Source: Chlorophyllum brunneum (lineage: Eukaryota; Basidiomycota; Agaricomycetes; Agaricales; Agaricaceae). From it: a stretch of 64,000 nucleotides of DNA. The notes under the pieces were generated by a model. That model saw only the letters and a list, made by a program, of their open reading frames with translations. It was not told the origin of the DNA and ran no database searches. Below, piece by piece: positions 34,420 through 45,597 of this stretch (position 1 is the stretch's first letter; the number at the start of each line of letters is the position of its first letter). The stretch spans positions 1,054,001-1,118,000 of the forward strand of contig OY756140.1 of the NCBI GenBank assembly GCA_963576785.1. The letters run 5' to 3'. Position numbers and translations under genes: made by a program.

Positions 34420-34944
34420 CTACTTTGCTACAAGGGACGCCAGATGTTTTGAGATTTCCCTATCAACCAGCCTTTTGGCTTCCTTTCCCTGGGAGAAATG
34501 ACGAGGCTCGTGCTTGTAATGATGCCAAGGGTAGTACACTTACATTCTCTAATTTGACGATCGTTGGGATACTCTGCAACTTCCAAGGATCCTTGCGAAA
34601 GGGGTTGTGAGCAGCTTTCCATCTAACATCGGCACATAGATCAGAATTGGCCGACAATCGATGATCTCTGGACTGTAACCAGCTCACTGAGATCTATCCC
34701 CTACATAAACGATTAGAGCGTCGGGTGCATACTGATTGCTGAAGGTGTCCTTGACAAGCTGCTCGACCTTACGGCAGTCCTGTGTCCCACCATCAGCATG
34801 TGAGGACTGATGAAGAAGGACACGAAGTACCGGACACCATAGCTCACCATTGACTGGTGAAGAGTAGAAAATCAAGAATTTTTCAGGTACAGTCAAGAGC
34901 GCGTGAGGGCCTATAGAACCAGCGTCCGCGATGTTCAGGGGCAT
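34420..34944 (-). CDS. TXNDC17-like thioredoxin domain protein
   Basis: Small cytosolic thioredoxin-fold protein of the TRP14/TXNDC17 type, which reduces small disulfides. The start is MPLNIADAGSIGPHALLTVP. Then PEKFLIFYSSPVNGELWCP joins across an intron to DCRKVEQLVKDTF, giving the WCPDC active site that separates this family from classical WCGPC thioredoxins. ALIVYVGDRSQ joins to WKAAHNPFRKDPWKLQSIPT, then IVKLEN, including the family's cis-proline (IPT). The last exon reads GKEAKRLVDREISKHLASLV, then AK. About 120 residues in four exons. It converges on the MOCS1 gene, with 52 bases between stop codons. Confidence 0.87.
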
Positions 34945-35374
34945 GTCGTTATGGCGTATTGTGAATCGGTGCTGGGAAGGGGGTGGATTAATGCTGGATG
35001 CCAGCTTATGAGCTTGGCTCGGTATCAACCTCCGGGTCATCATGATGACGCAAGGAGGTGTACCCCATCGCTCACGTCGGACGTCCGATTTATCCTGTGA
35101 CACATCAATCGCCACAGTGATCGATGAGTTTTTTGATTGCAAGCGACAGCTACGATCAAGACTACTGCAAGGAGTCGACCCAGGTTTCCTGGGGCGGAGA
35201 GTAAATAGAAATATTATGGCACCCTAAATATAAATGCATGAAATCAAGCTAAAACGATATCAAAACGTTCGTCGGCAGTCGAGAGTCCCGTGGCTGATGA
35301 ATGCAAAATCTACTTGAGGACATGAATTAAGACGTGACTAATACGCACAACCCACAATTCAAACCACTACATGT
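34945..35374. other. Intergenic region with no visible gene
   Basis: About 430 bases between two minus-strand genes. It holds the promoter of the TXNDC17-like gene and the 3' end of the secreted repeat protein. I see nothing else. Confidence 0.4.
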
Positions 35375-37102
35375 TTAGTAAGAACCCGAGCTGCCATAGG
35401 AGCCGCTTGAGCCAGAGGAGCCGCTTGAACCAGAGGAGCCGCTTGAGCCGTAGGAGCCGCTTGAGCCGTAGGAGCCGCTTGAGCCGTAGGAGCCGCTTGA
35501 GCCGTAGGAGCCCGAAGAGCCCCACTGAGAGCTTCCATAGGAACCACTAGAGCCAACGATGGTCACAGAAGTGACTTGGGGCTGAGCATAGGTGTTCCAG
35601 CTGTTGCTGTTTCCAGGAGTGAGATTCCACATGGATTTGCACTATGATTGCCGAGTATGTCAACTTGGATCAACGCAAGGGAAGCAGGGCGACATACCTT
35701 GCCAAGACAGTCGGAGAGAGCGGTCTCTTTGACGACCTGAGTCTCTGTGGCAGTGGCAGTGGCAGTAGCAGTGGAGAGGTAAGTCACAGTTTGCAAGTAG
35801 GTTTGGTTGTCAGTGACAGTAGAGGTGAGAGTATTAAGAACCGTCTTCGTCTGTGGGGGGATGAGTACGCTAAATCTCAGGAAAACTCTGCAATCAGACG
35901 TACCTCGTCCATGGTCTCGGTTTGTACCCAAGTCTTGACGTAAGTTGTGGGCTGGAGAACAGTGCTAACTGCAGTGACGGTCATGAAGTCGGTCATGGTC
36001 TGCGTCTCGGTGGCTGTCTGTAAGTAGGTGACCTTGTCGGTCATCGTCGAGGTAGCAGTCTCAACGACAGTCTTGGTCTGTAAAGAATATGAGATGGTCG
36101 GTCGTCTGAGCATCGGCATGAAAACTCACGTTGTCAATGACCTTGGTGGCGACGTAAGTCTTGATGTAGGTAGTCGGCTGGATGACAGTCTTCACATCAG
36201 TCTGAGTGACCGTAGCGGTATCAGTTTGTTTGATAGTCTCGGTCGCGGTGTCGGTCATGGTATCCGTGCGAGTGTATGTGTTGGTCTGAGTCTTGGTGTC
36301 GGTCGCAGTCATTGTGTGCTCGATAACTTTGGTCTTGTCAATGATTTCGGTGGAGACCCAGACGCGTGTGGTGGGGACGACTTGTACGGAGGTGTAGATT
36401 TCGGTTGCAGTCTTGAAGTCGGTCTTGAACTGGGTCGCCGTCTCATGGACGGTAATAGTGGTGGGAACGACTTGCACCTTCGTCTACAGATTATCATGTC
36501 AATGAGGGAAGGGTAGAGGCTAGCTTGTTGAATACCTCGGTGACATGGTTAGTAACAGTAACGGTCTGAGCATAGTTGTTACAGTAGTTCGACTCCCTGA
36601 AGCAAATTAAAAGCGAGCTGAGGCTACAGGGAAAGCACTAACTGGTTGATGATGATTGTTGCGTAACAACCTTGGATTTGGGGTTGGTACTGGAATGTTG
36701 TAAATACTCCGGCTAAAAATAAACGGGTATCAATCAATCACTCACCCAAGAGTATGGCATGCAAAGCCCATCGGCCTGCTTCTGGTAACCATAGCCGCAC
36801 TGCAATTGTTTGTAACCTCCGCTGTTCCAGTTGTTGTACGGCATGTATTGATAAAAGTCCTGTCCAGGTGGTGGTGGTGCCGTATACTGAGCCGGGGAGG
36901 CAGGGCCAGGGGCACTACTTTGGTTGAGCTGTGCTGGGCTGGGGGCGGGGGTCACTGTTGCAGGTGCACTCGCAGAACCACTCGCGGGAGTGGCTGCTGC
37001 AGAAGAGGGTGCAGGGGTGGTGACTGGGACCGAAGAAACACCATTGACGATTTGAGCAGCAGCTGCGCTGACGAGTGAGAGACCAAAGAAAATTGACTTC
37101 AT
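35375..37102 (-). CDS. Secreted Thr-rich repeat protein with Gly-Ser-Tyr tail
   Basis: The start MKSIFFGLSLVSAAAAQIVN has a clear signal peptide. A Pro/Ala/Ser/Thr linker follows, then a Cys-containing domain: LQCGYGYQKQADGLCMPYSW joined to YQPQIQGCYATIIINQESNY, then CNNYAQTVTVTNHVTE. The body consists of Thr-rich modules of about 50-65 residues with related ends: VVPTTRVWVSTEIID, VIQPTTYIKTYVATKVIDN and VLQPTTYVKTWVQTETMDE. The residues that follow are TKVIEHTMTATDTKT, TKTVVETATSTMTDK and TKTVLNTLTSTVTDN. The last part has LSDCLGK joined to CKSMWNLTPGNSNSWN and a low-complexity GSSGSY tail. It is probably a heavily O-glycosylated wall or matrix protein. No GPI signal is visible because the chain ends in GSSGSY. 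The first intron uses the AG near 36688, not the earlier TTTTTAG, because only the later one keeps the frame. Confidence 0.8.
35395..35512. repeat. Tandem 18-base repeat encoding GSYGSS units
   Basis: About six near-identical copies of an 18-base unit of the form GAGCCGCTTGAGCCGTAG lie head to tail inside the last exon of the secreted protein. Copies at the left end differ by a base or two. Each unit adds six residues, so copy number changes would keep the frame. Confidence 0.85.
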
Positions 37103-37578
37103 GATGTAAGGAAAGTGGGGTGCAAAAATAAAATATCGAGGGAGCGAAGTCGAAACTTGTAAAGCGGTCTACGCTTGCGTAAACACTGTCTTGCAGTAGA
37201 AATGAAGTGGGCAGCGACCCGGGACGTTCTGGGTTCAGGATGAATTGGCAACACGCATGATGAGAAATAGAAGCTCACCGCGGAAAGAAAACGAAAGGAG
37301 GAAAACGAAGACGAACGAAGAGGGAGAAGGGTGAGGGAAAGAGCTGGGGTGGAGGTATTTGAAGGTCTGGCCATCTGATCGGTCTTTGACCTCGCAACCA
37401 CTGACATTTGCATCAAGTCTCATCATTTCTCCCACCAAACCGTCTCAGATGTGTCTCCATGGACCACATACGTCTGCCGCTATCCTATTGGTCCATCACT
37501 TGCTTCACCGTTGCGAATGTGCCCCATACAGTAGTTCTATTTAAACACATGTTACCTCTATACATTCGCATCTATCTG
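37103..37578. promoter_or_regulatory. Promoter of the secreted repeat protein
   Basis: About 475 bases, rich in purines near the start codon. No gene is visible. It also holds the 3' end of the carrier gene. Confidence 0.35.
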
Positions 37579-40500
37579 CTAGGAGGACAGCCTCGGGTGC
37601 GACAGTGACAGGGGTGCCCCCGAAGTACTTGCACGCCTACCGAAGTCACCATGAACGTCGAGTAAAATCTTGAGGGCATTCCTTGCTCTAACTTGTGCCA
37701 GCTCATCAGCGCGACTTGTGAGAGCTGTGCTAACTTGTGGAGGAGCATCTTGCCAAGGATACTGAAAGCTGTGTCAGCTCATCATTAATCAGACAGTTCA
37801 CATCAACTCACAGGAAACTGAAGAGCCGAGAGAACCTATTGAAAACGAGTATCATGATAGAAGTGACATGGTCACGCACCGCTGTTTTTAGCGTTTCATA
37901 TCCTGCAGAGTTGTGAGATTCCATGATGGGAGAAACCCAGGGAGACAAAGTTACCTAACAATGTAAATCCAAACTGAGGGCTGCTCCGAATGACCCGAGC
38001 AGGTCCACCTTTGAATAAAGCACGAAAGCCTTCCTCGCGGTCTATATGTAACTCAGCAACCTGTCTCACGTTGTTTCCTTTTAACACAGGACGTACAAAT
38101 CTTCACGAAGGCGTCGTTCAGGCCTTTGTAGTGAGTTTGGCCCTTGCGGGATTCGACCTGCAAACGAGTTTTCACGACGTCTAGAACAACCCGTCAAAAT
38201 ATTGAATATAGTCCAGATCAACGGATAGAGCCTACCGGCCGGTGTGGTAAGGTACGCAGCTGGCATTCCACTGCCAAAATGTTCACGTCAGTAGCCCCCA
38301 TCAGTGTTTCTTGGAACGTACGCAATCGCTGCGGCTGCCAATGTCTCGAGGAATGACAGTTTCTTGCCGTTATAGCCCTCGTGGAATAGGTCCTTTTTGA
38401 GGTGCGCGTATGCGGGGAAATAGATGGCGGAAAAGGGAATATCGCGGAGCAAGCATGCACTTGCGCCCCTATAGAGACCAAGAAGACCTAATTGTCGAAT
38501 GATATGAATAGCGCCTTTGGGCTGGAGACCCTCCACTTTGGCGGCCTCGCCCTGGATCTGGAGACGAATCTTACTACAAACCAATAGTGAGCCCAGGAAT
38601 ATGCAATGCGGGCGTTCAATACCTACACGATTTCCAGTGGGTTGGTGAAGATCTGCCGAGGCCTAAGTCAGTGCCGAGTTGACAGATGACTTGAAAAATT
38701 GCGTACCACTTGGCAACCCCCGGCCATACCGCCAGCAACTAATTCCCAGATAAGCTTGATCCGACCTGTTTCAGGGTCCATTGTTCGGGAACGAATGAGA
38801 TCATTAACGGTCAACTTGATCGCCTTCTCGGGGGCAACACCCTACAACCATCCGGTAGGTCTTTGTTCTAGGGGTGACTTAGGCGAGATCACTACATACA
38901 ACAAGTTGGGGGCCAAGACCGCGATAGAAACCAAGGAAGCCTTCATTGCGGAGTATCTTGCGAGCACAATCTATGCTGTTCTTGTATAACAGCTGGCCCA
39001 CGACGGTTGAGCGTTGGTTTTGCATGCTGATCAGGCAAAACGGTCAACAACGAGAGCGAACAGAGTCCAACCCGAGCATACCGAGTCTTGACTGCGAGCA
39101 TGGCGTATCAGAAGGGTTTCAAGCTGAGACCTCGATAAACTCACCCATATCAATAGGATAGACAATGGTTGCGCCGAAGGCACCAGCAACGCCTAGAGAA
39201 CCTCAATATCTAGTACGACGGAATTGGCGACTGGACATACCGCCTTGAACGAAGTTGTAGGTCGAATGCAAGAGGGAGTTAAAGAAAGAGAATTTAGTTG
39301 TTTTGATATGGTGCTCAGATTCTACGTGTGGCGCTTTCCATCTTGGATCCAAGAGCTGGGCGAAGTCAATGAGGGCTAACCGCTGGTTAGCGAGTCCACG
39401 ACCTGCGAAATGGAAGATGATAGAGGCTTCCATAGGTGTGAATAGGGAATAGCGAGAACTGGAGGCGGAGTGGTTCAAAAAATCGGATTGATCAATACGA
39501 CCATCCTTGCTCTTCGCCGTGGCTTCGCGGATGATCCTATACAAAATCAGCTTATTTTCGAAGAATAGAATGCAATTTGGCCACCTTTCAACCATGTCCA
39601 TCTCTGCATCGGTCGGTCAGTATGGCTATCAATATGGCACTCAGAAAATACAAACCTCTAATGACATTATGGAAGGCGATGACCTCCGAATAGGATATAC
39701 GTTGTCCTGGTGTTAAAGTGCATAGTGTAGGTAGTCGGTCTATGACGGCATTAGATAGCTTATGTCCGGCAATTTCCTGAGTACATATTAGAGAAATGCA
39801 AGTCTCTGAAGGAGCACAACGTACTAGAATGATACGTTTGAATTGTTCGGGGGTGATATATCCGTCTTGGTCCTTGTCTAGGTATCGAAAGGCCTGACGA
39901 AGTCGTTCCCCTTGAAGGCCCTTCATCAATTGGGTGAATTCATTATCTAAACATAGGGTCAGGGCACCGCCTCTTGTTAAGAACACGAGGAAACGAACAG
40001 CCCAGTACATGTGTCCCGTTTTTCTTTCCTAGGTATAGCTTTACCCAATCACTGGCATGGATGATTAGCGTATACTGGAATGCCCGACCATACACAAAAC
40101 GCACCAGTCAAAGTCGAAAGGAATGGCATCCGGTCCAATGTTCGCAGAAAAGACTGTTTTGAACTCGTCGAAGCTAATGTATCCAGAGTTATCCCTGAAA
40201 TTTCCAATGACCAGGGTCAGGGTTGAAACTAAATGACGGTACAATACTCACACATCAAAGTATTGGAATGCAATCCAATATTCTGCATCAGGTCTCTTCA
40301 ACAACGTCTCAAACACCGTGAAGTCCTCCCAGGAGACGAGGCCGCGCCGGGACGTGTCAGCAACGCGGAAGAGAATGGAAAACTGGGCACGGTCGATTTT
40401 GGTAAGATCGCCTTTTGGTGCAATTGCATTGACGAAGCTCTCTGGATCGAGAAACCTATAATTCAAGGACCTGTGAGAACAAGAACCTCCCTGCGACATG

Positions 40501-40709
40501 TGACCATATTTGCGAGAAGTGTTGAGACCTCACCTTTCGCCATTGACAGCTTTTGCATTAGCTTCGAAAGTTCTCCTCCAGCGCCTGAGCTCGCTCTCGG
40601 GAACAGCGACGGCTGTGCGGACCGTTTTGAGAGCCGAGGAGAGAACCGACTTTTTGGATTCGGGGGCGTCACAATGGGCGGTGGGGACAATCTGGGAGTC
40701 TGGAATCAT
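37579..40709 (-). CDS. AGC1: Calcium-regulated mitochondrial aspartate/glutamate carrier
   Basis: Inner-membrane carrier of the SLC25A12/13 type: an N-terminal EF-hand regulatory domain plus a C-terminal six-helix carrier. I take [20 protein letters not shown] at 40709 as start; an in-frame ATG at 40853 would add 48 residues but lies only 64 bases from the TRM5 stop. Then come [20 protein letters not shown] and [20 protein letters not shown], then [22 protein letters not shown] hands are visible at [15 protein letters not shown] and [19 protein letters not shown], the latter with a perfect D-x-D-x-D-G loop. Carrier signatures are IVYPIDM joined to [22 protein letters not shown] and [17 protein letters not shown], with [20 protein letters not shown] and [20 protein letters not shown]. 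The C-terminus ends LSHPRLSS. It exchanges aspartate for glutamate across the inner membrane in the malate-aspartate shuttle. At least a dozen short introns. Confidence 0.9.
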
Positions 40710-40916
40710 GGATGAAGAGACGAGGGTATGGAGGGAGGCGTAGCTGAAGGGAGGGTATACAGGGTAGATGTGTTGAGTTAGCCTGCTCGCTGTCGTCGGC
40801 GTGAAGTTTTCTGGTGCGGGGTTAACCAAAAGGTTGGCTCCCTTATTCGGCATTCCGGGATTACCCCGTCCGGACTTGGTTCCCGGAGAGATCGAGGACT
40901 GATGGCATCTCCTACA

Positions 40917-42759
40917 TTAAATCTGACGACTATCACTACTACCAATCCCCACTGCACGAGGTAGACGGAAGCTAATACAATACATCTCCTTATTCGGCGC
41001 CACCGAGCGAACCAGATGAAGAGATACATCCTCCTCTAGCGGGGCACCCAACTGCTCTTGCACCCGCTGTCGGAAATGCATTAGCGTCGATAAAACGTAT
41101 GACCTCAGCGCATTCCGTACCTGGCGTATGTCTGCTTCAGCCTTCTGTGGATCTAACTCGCGCGTGAAACAGTGGCAATGCACCATGGGCATGACCTCGT
41201 ACGTGGCCGACATGCCGCCGTCCTCGTCCGGCGCCAGTATACCACGGAACGCACTCAGAAACAGGATGGCAGTTTCCGGTAGGTTCATAACAAAATGGCT
41301 GATACGCTTGCGATGTTGCGGGTCGGCTTTAGGCAAGGCGCAGGTTGTCTGTTGAAGTGCGCGGGCCCTGCGCCTTTCTTTATCTTGTTGGGTCCTACTC
41401 AACGGGGGTCCGGTGAACGGCGGAAGCGGATTATCATGTACACGTTTTGCAATCGTTTGAACAAATTTCCGTCCGTCTTCACAGAACGTACGAACTAGGT
41501 CGACTACCTAAATCAGGATTCAGTATGACTATCGAAGAAGTCGCCATATGGACAAACCCGATTATCATAAACATTCCGTTCGAGGTACTTGTGACTTGTG
41601 GGATTCAAATCGTTGGCAAGAACCGCACATCCCTTCCGAGCTGCAGGTATTGCAAAGGGACCAACACCCGCGAATACATCGGCTACTACATCCCCAGGCC
41701 TAAACATCCGGACAAGGCGTTCATGCTCTGTATGGAGCCGTGAATTCCAATATACTTGAGAAAAGTCGAAGGTAAATCGACAGTCGGATTCATGCTGACG
41801 CGTGGAATAGTCAACCAATACAATGTGCCAGAAGGTGCAAGCTTACATGTTCAACAACATAATCATGCTCCCCAGCGATGACCTCCATATTGAATACACG
41901 GAACTGGCTGTCAATAGAGTCCAACTTATTGACAACTGTTCTAACTTTCTTGTTTTTCTGTTGATGATGTAAGTTATGAGGCCCGAAGGAAGTAAGCATC
42001 CTACATCAAGAATCAGTTGGCCGATCAGGTGCTTGAATGGCAAATATTCCTCCAAGAGATTGACATGCGCTGTAGGAACTGATTAAGATCGAGTCTCTGA
42101 AGGGCATGTACCACCCACCTATATGGCCTGTCATCGCGAAGCCGCTTGGAGCACCCTCTCGCAGCTCAGGCGGCAGAGCGATTTGCATGATATCATCTAG
42201 GATTTGACCATTCAGATCTGAAGGACTTGAAGGTTGTTTAACCAACCAGCCGCCCAATAGTCATAATCTAACTCAATCTTGTAGTCAACGAGTCCGTGAG
42301 ACTCTTTCTCGAGATATTCTCGTGCCTCACAAGGAATTTCAGCTGGCTTACAAAAGATCAGCCCCGTACCCAATTTCATCCAATGTTTGAGACGCACATC
42401 TCTTGGACATCCTCAGGAGAACCAAACGATCCCCACTGGGATTCTCTGGATCCGAAGCAACGCTTCGTATCTTTGGCAAATCCATAAGAGCCCTGTGAGA
42501 AATAAGAAGCGCCAACACAACATTCGCACTTAACAACGCACCCTTTGAGGGGCTGGGCCTTTAAAAACTGGCCTGTTTTATTGGGAGGTACGCGTGCGGA
42601 GAGCACGGAGAGCGTTTTGCGAAACGCCGATCTGTCGAGTTTGTCTCGAGGTCCATTATAAGCGGGAGGAGATGGATCAAGGAACGCGTGAGAGGACATT
42701 GGACGGAATGCCGAGGCCGGAGAGGATACGAGAGGTCTGAGGAAGCACAGACCGAACAT
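40917..42759 (-). CDS. TRM5: TRM5-type tRNA (guanine37-N1)-methyltransferase
   Basis: SAM-dependent enzyme that makes m1G37 in the anticodon loop and prevents frameshifting. The start at 42759 gives [20 protein letters not shown]; a second in-frame ATG 60 bases later begins [15 protein letters not shown]. The N-terminal domain reads [20 protein letters not shown] and [20 protein letters not shown]. The catalytic part has [80 protein letters not shown] and the SAM motif [20 protein letters not shown], then [16 protein letters not shown]. The motif [19 protein letters not shown] holds the NLP signature. The tail ends SDSRQI. The length fits fungal TRM5. Yeast Trm5 acts in cytoplasm and mitochondria, which suits the two possible starts. 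Confidence 0.93.
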
Positions 42760-43057
42760 CCGTCAACCTGTTCATGAGAATTGCAGGGGCTGCAGCGAAT
42801 GTTTGGCTTTGTGCTTGAAAACAAATATACTTAACCTCTTTTACGAGCCAGCCTGCTGCTGTACGAGGACTGAGGACGAATATACCAGTGCCCTCATCCT
42901 TACTGAGCTTTTCCGACCCTTCTCGTTTCGCTTCATCATCAGCTACCATCACTTGCGGAAGTCACCCTCGAATCTAAACCTCAGGCCTCGGGTTTCAACC
43001 CACGGTCCCACCCATCATCGAACTACCCTTACTACCGCGCCATTGATTTCAGCACCG
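42760..43057. promoter_or_regulatory. Divergent promoter of TRM5 and the TatD-type gene
   Basis: 298 bases between start codons of divergent genes. No clear TATA or bZIP box; no other feature seen. Confidence 0.35.
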
Positions 43058-44265
43058 ATGGCTGATCTACCACCAAACGACGTGCTACGGCATGTCGTTG
43101 ACGTGCATTGCCATCCAACAGACGCATCACACATCTCGTCGGAATCAATGGACCGACTCCAGATCACCGTCTGTGCAATGGCGAGTCGTGAATCAGATCA
43201 ATCTCTCGTACGGGATCTGGCAATCGCCTACCCTTCAAAGATAGTTCCTTGTTTCGGTATGCTCTCCTAGTGAACCTTCAATTTCAAACACCGGAACTGA
43301 TAACGGCGCCCATGTATCTACGTGTATAATCTTCTGAACGCATGGATACAATACATCGTAGGCTACCATCCGTGGTTCTCTCACTTCATTACGATCGATC
43401 CGACGATGTCCAAGGAAGATCACTACAGTCGTCTCTTCTTGGGTTGTCAGAAAGCAATCACAACAGAGCATCAAGATACCTTTAGGGCACTTTTACCTTA
43501 TCTTCCACTCCCGCGACCTCTAAACCAGATTTTGGAGGAGTTGCGTCGAAATCTCAGTACCTTTCCGGACGCCATGCTCGGCGAAGTCGGACTCGATCGT
43601 TCATTTCACGTTCCCTACGACTGTGAAGCAACACCACGCAAACTCACACCATTCGCCGTTCCTCTTGACCACCAGCTGACTATCCTTGAGGCTCAGATGG
43701 ACCTCGCTGTCGAACTTGGTCGCAACATAAGTGTTCATAGCGTCAAGTCACAGCAAGCAACTGTCGAACTTCTGAGTCGGTTACACAACAAGCACGGTGA
43801 CTTATTTCATCGCATCAGTATTGACATGCACAGCTGTGGTCTTAGCCCGGAAACATGGCGCGCCATTGAGGTAACTGCAAAATAGAGCCCTACAGACAAA
43901 GTGACTCACTGATAGACTAGAAAAAACATAGCAACGTCTTTCTCTCACTTTCAAAGGTCATCAACGAGAGGCACTCAACGTACAAGGCACTCGTTGAGGT
44001 TTGCTCGGACAACCGAATCTTGGTCGAATCGGATTACAATGACATACGCATGAGCACCCCACAAACCTGGGAGATGTTGAAGGTTGTAGCCAGAATCAAA
44101 AAATGGAAGATTGAAACGACCTGGCTAAACTTTTGCAATGATAAGGAGTGGGGTGCCGTCCGATACCTCGAGCGGAACTGGCAGAAGTTTCGCGACGGTA
44201 ATCACATGCCTGCTGCAAGCCACAGAGTAGCTAAACGCAGAGAGGAAGGTCAACCCGAATTTTAG
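43058..44265 (+). CDS. TatD-family metal-dependent hydrolase (Scn1-like)
   Basis: TIM-barrel metal hydrolase related to fission yeast Scn1, which binds Cut9. The start is MADLPPNDVLRHVVDVHCHP with the HxH metal motif (VHCHPTDA). Then CFGYHPWFSHF, completed across an intron, the glutamate strand DAMLGEVGLDRSFHVP, the histidine strand GRNISVHSVKSQQATVELLS, and SIDMHSCGLSPETWRAIE. The final metal aspartate is in RILVESDYNDIRM. All expected metal ligands are present. Three short introns (near 43257-43362, 43870-43930). About 350 residues. Whether it cuts DNA like bacterial TatD or acts elsewhere is not shown by the sequence. The C-terminus ends KRREEGQPEF. Confidence 0.88.
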
Positions 44266-44467
44266 TCCACCCGTCATGTGGATTACAGCGTAAATGACCG
44301 TTACAGTACCACATAAATGGTCAATTGAACCGGAGCGTACACTTTCCGGCTGTTCCCTATGGAAGAGCTTGGGCACATATCTGCCGATGCACAGTTACTA
44401 GGCCGGTCAACCAAGAACACTCAACGATGGAAAAGGTCCAATGTTGAGTATGAACGGATAAGCCTAG
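44266..44467. other. Convergent spacer between the TatD-type gene and GOS1
   Basis: About 200 bases of probable 3' untranslated sequence from both genes. Confidence 0.45.
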
Positions 44468-45394
44468 CTAGTTCCAGAGATACGAGAGAACAATAAGAGT
44501 ACAAACTCCAATTAGGACGCCCAGAATGATTGAATCTCGACGTCGCCTGGATTTAATCATAGCTACAAGGTTGTTGATCCCAGGCATTTTACCTATAGGG
44601 CATATTTTAAGTAATTCAGGATGACTTGCCGACAAGTACACCTACTTAGCACCCCTACCATTCGGGAATTCATATTGGTAATGCTCGTTCTCTGACGCGT
44701 AAATTCGGAGCGCGTTTCATACGCCTGACTGCGAAAAATAAACATCAGCAAGAGAGTATGAAAGGCACAGAACGTACGCCAGAATGTCATCCGTCATCCT
44801 GTGTGAATTGTCTATCCTCCCTCTCTCTGCTAGTAGTGAATCCGCGGCAGATGATTTATAGGCACTAAATGATCATGTTAAGCTACGGTACCAGTAGTAC
44901 AGAGAAGACGACGCACTCGATGTCATTCCGCACTCCACTCAGTAGATTAGCTTTATCCAAGGCGGTGTGAACATTCGTCTGGCAAGCGAAGCTTTAAAGT
45001 CAGATGGGAGTACAGAATAGAGTCCTGACCTTTGTTCTGTTAAGTTCTCGCGAGCTATCCTGGAACAACTCTCGGTGTCGTTGGATCGTTCGAAGCATTG
45101 AATTCGACAGTGTATCAGGGTTACTGGCTAACGTCGACAGTTGCTCGTTGATTTCTTCTAGCTATCGTATATTGTTAACGTCTATCCAACAGGACCAGTA
45201 CAGGACCATACTTTGGATAGCAAATCCTCCAACTCCTGTTCCAGGTCCTTCCAACGGTTACTTGACCCTGAAGCTTCTACATCCTGGGTCTGTTGTGCAA
45301 TGGCGGCCGCCAGTTGGGCATATGTTGTGAGTTTTGAGTCAAAAAGATTTTCCAGTGTCCGACACTGTCTATGTAGTCTGTCGTACGTGGCCAT
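44468..45394 (-). CDS. GOS1: GOS1-type Golgi SNARE (GOSR1 homolog)
   Basis: Qb-SNARE of intra-Golgi and ER-to-Golgi transport. The start MATYDRLHRQCRTLENLFDS is followed by KLTTYAQLAAAIAQQTQDVE and WKDLEQELEDLLSKLEEINE, helices of the N-terminal Habc bundle. Next are LSTLASNPDTLSNSMLRTIQ and HRELFQDSSRELNRTK, then DIDAYKSSAADSLLAERGRI. The SNARE helix continues DNSHRMTDDILAQAYETRSE and FTRQRTSITNMNSRMVGVLS, with the family's MPGINNLVAMIKSRRRRDS and the tail anchor IILGVLIGVCTLIVLSYLWN. Six or more exons separated by very short introns of about 40-60 bases. The family call is secure. It shares a 203-base divergent promoter with the NTF2-like gene. Confidence 0.92.
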
Positions 45395-45597
45395 AGCGAT
45401 TGAAGGAGCTTGCGCTTGCGCAGTGGGCAATGAGCATGGCCGCATTAGAAAGCACGTGATAATGTTCCCACAGCTCATCCTCAGATCTCATACCTCGATC
45501 TACTGCACTGATGACGCACTTGTCTGCCCGCATATAACCATGGGTCTATACTCCATCAACTGCAGCTCTCTCTTTCACCTCCACTTGTATCCGCACC
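45395..45597. promoter_or_regulatory. Divergent promoter of GOS1 and the NTF2-like gene with CACGTG box
   Basis: 203 bases. GCACGTGAT at 45452-45460 contains a CACGTG E-box 59 bases before the GOS1 start. Confidence 0.4.

Noticed and set aside
35359..35556. Ala-Gln-Ala-Ala-Pro-Thr repeat frame
   Set aside because: It is the same 18-base repeat read in another frame of the same strand. The GSSGSY frame joins in frame to the upstream exon and ends in a stop, so that one is real.
36028..36516. 162-codon open frame on the plus strand
   Set aside because: It is the antisense of the Thr-rich exons of the secreted protein; the repeated ACC/ACT codons produce a long Val/Ser/Gly shadow.
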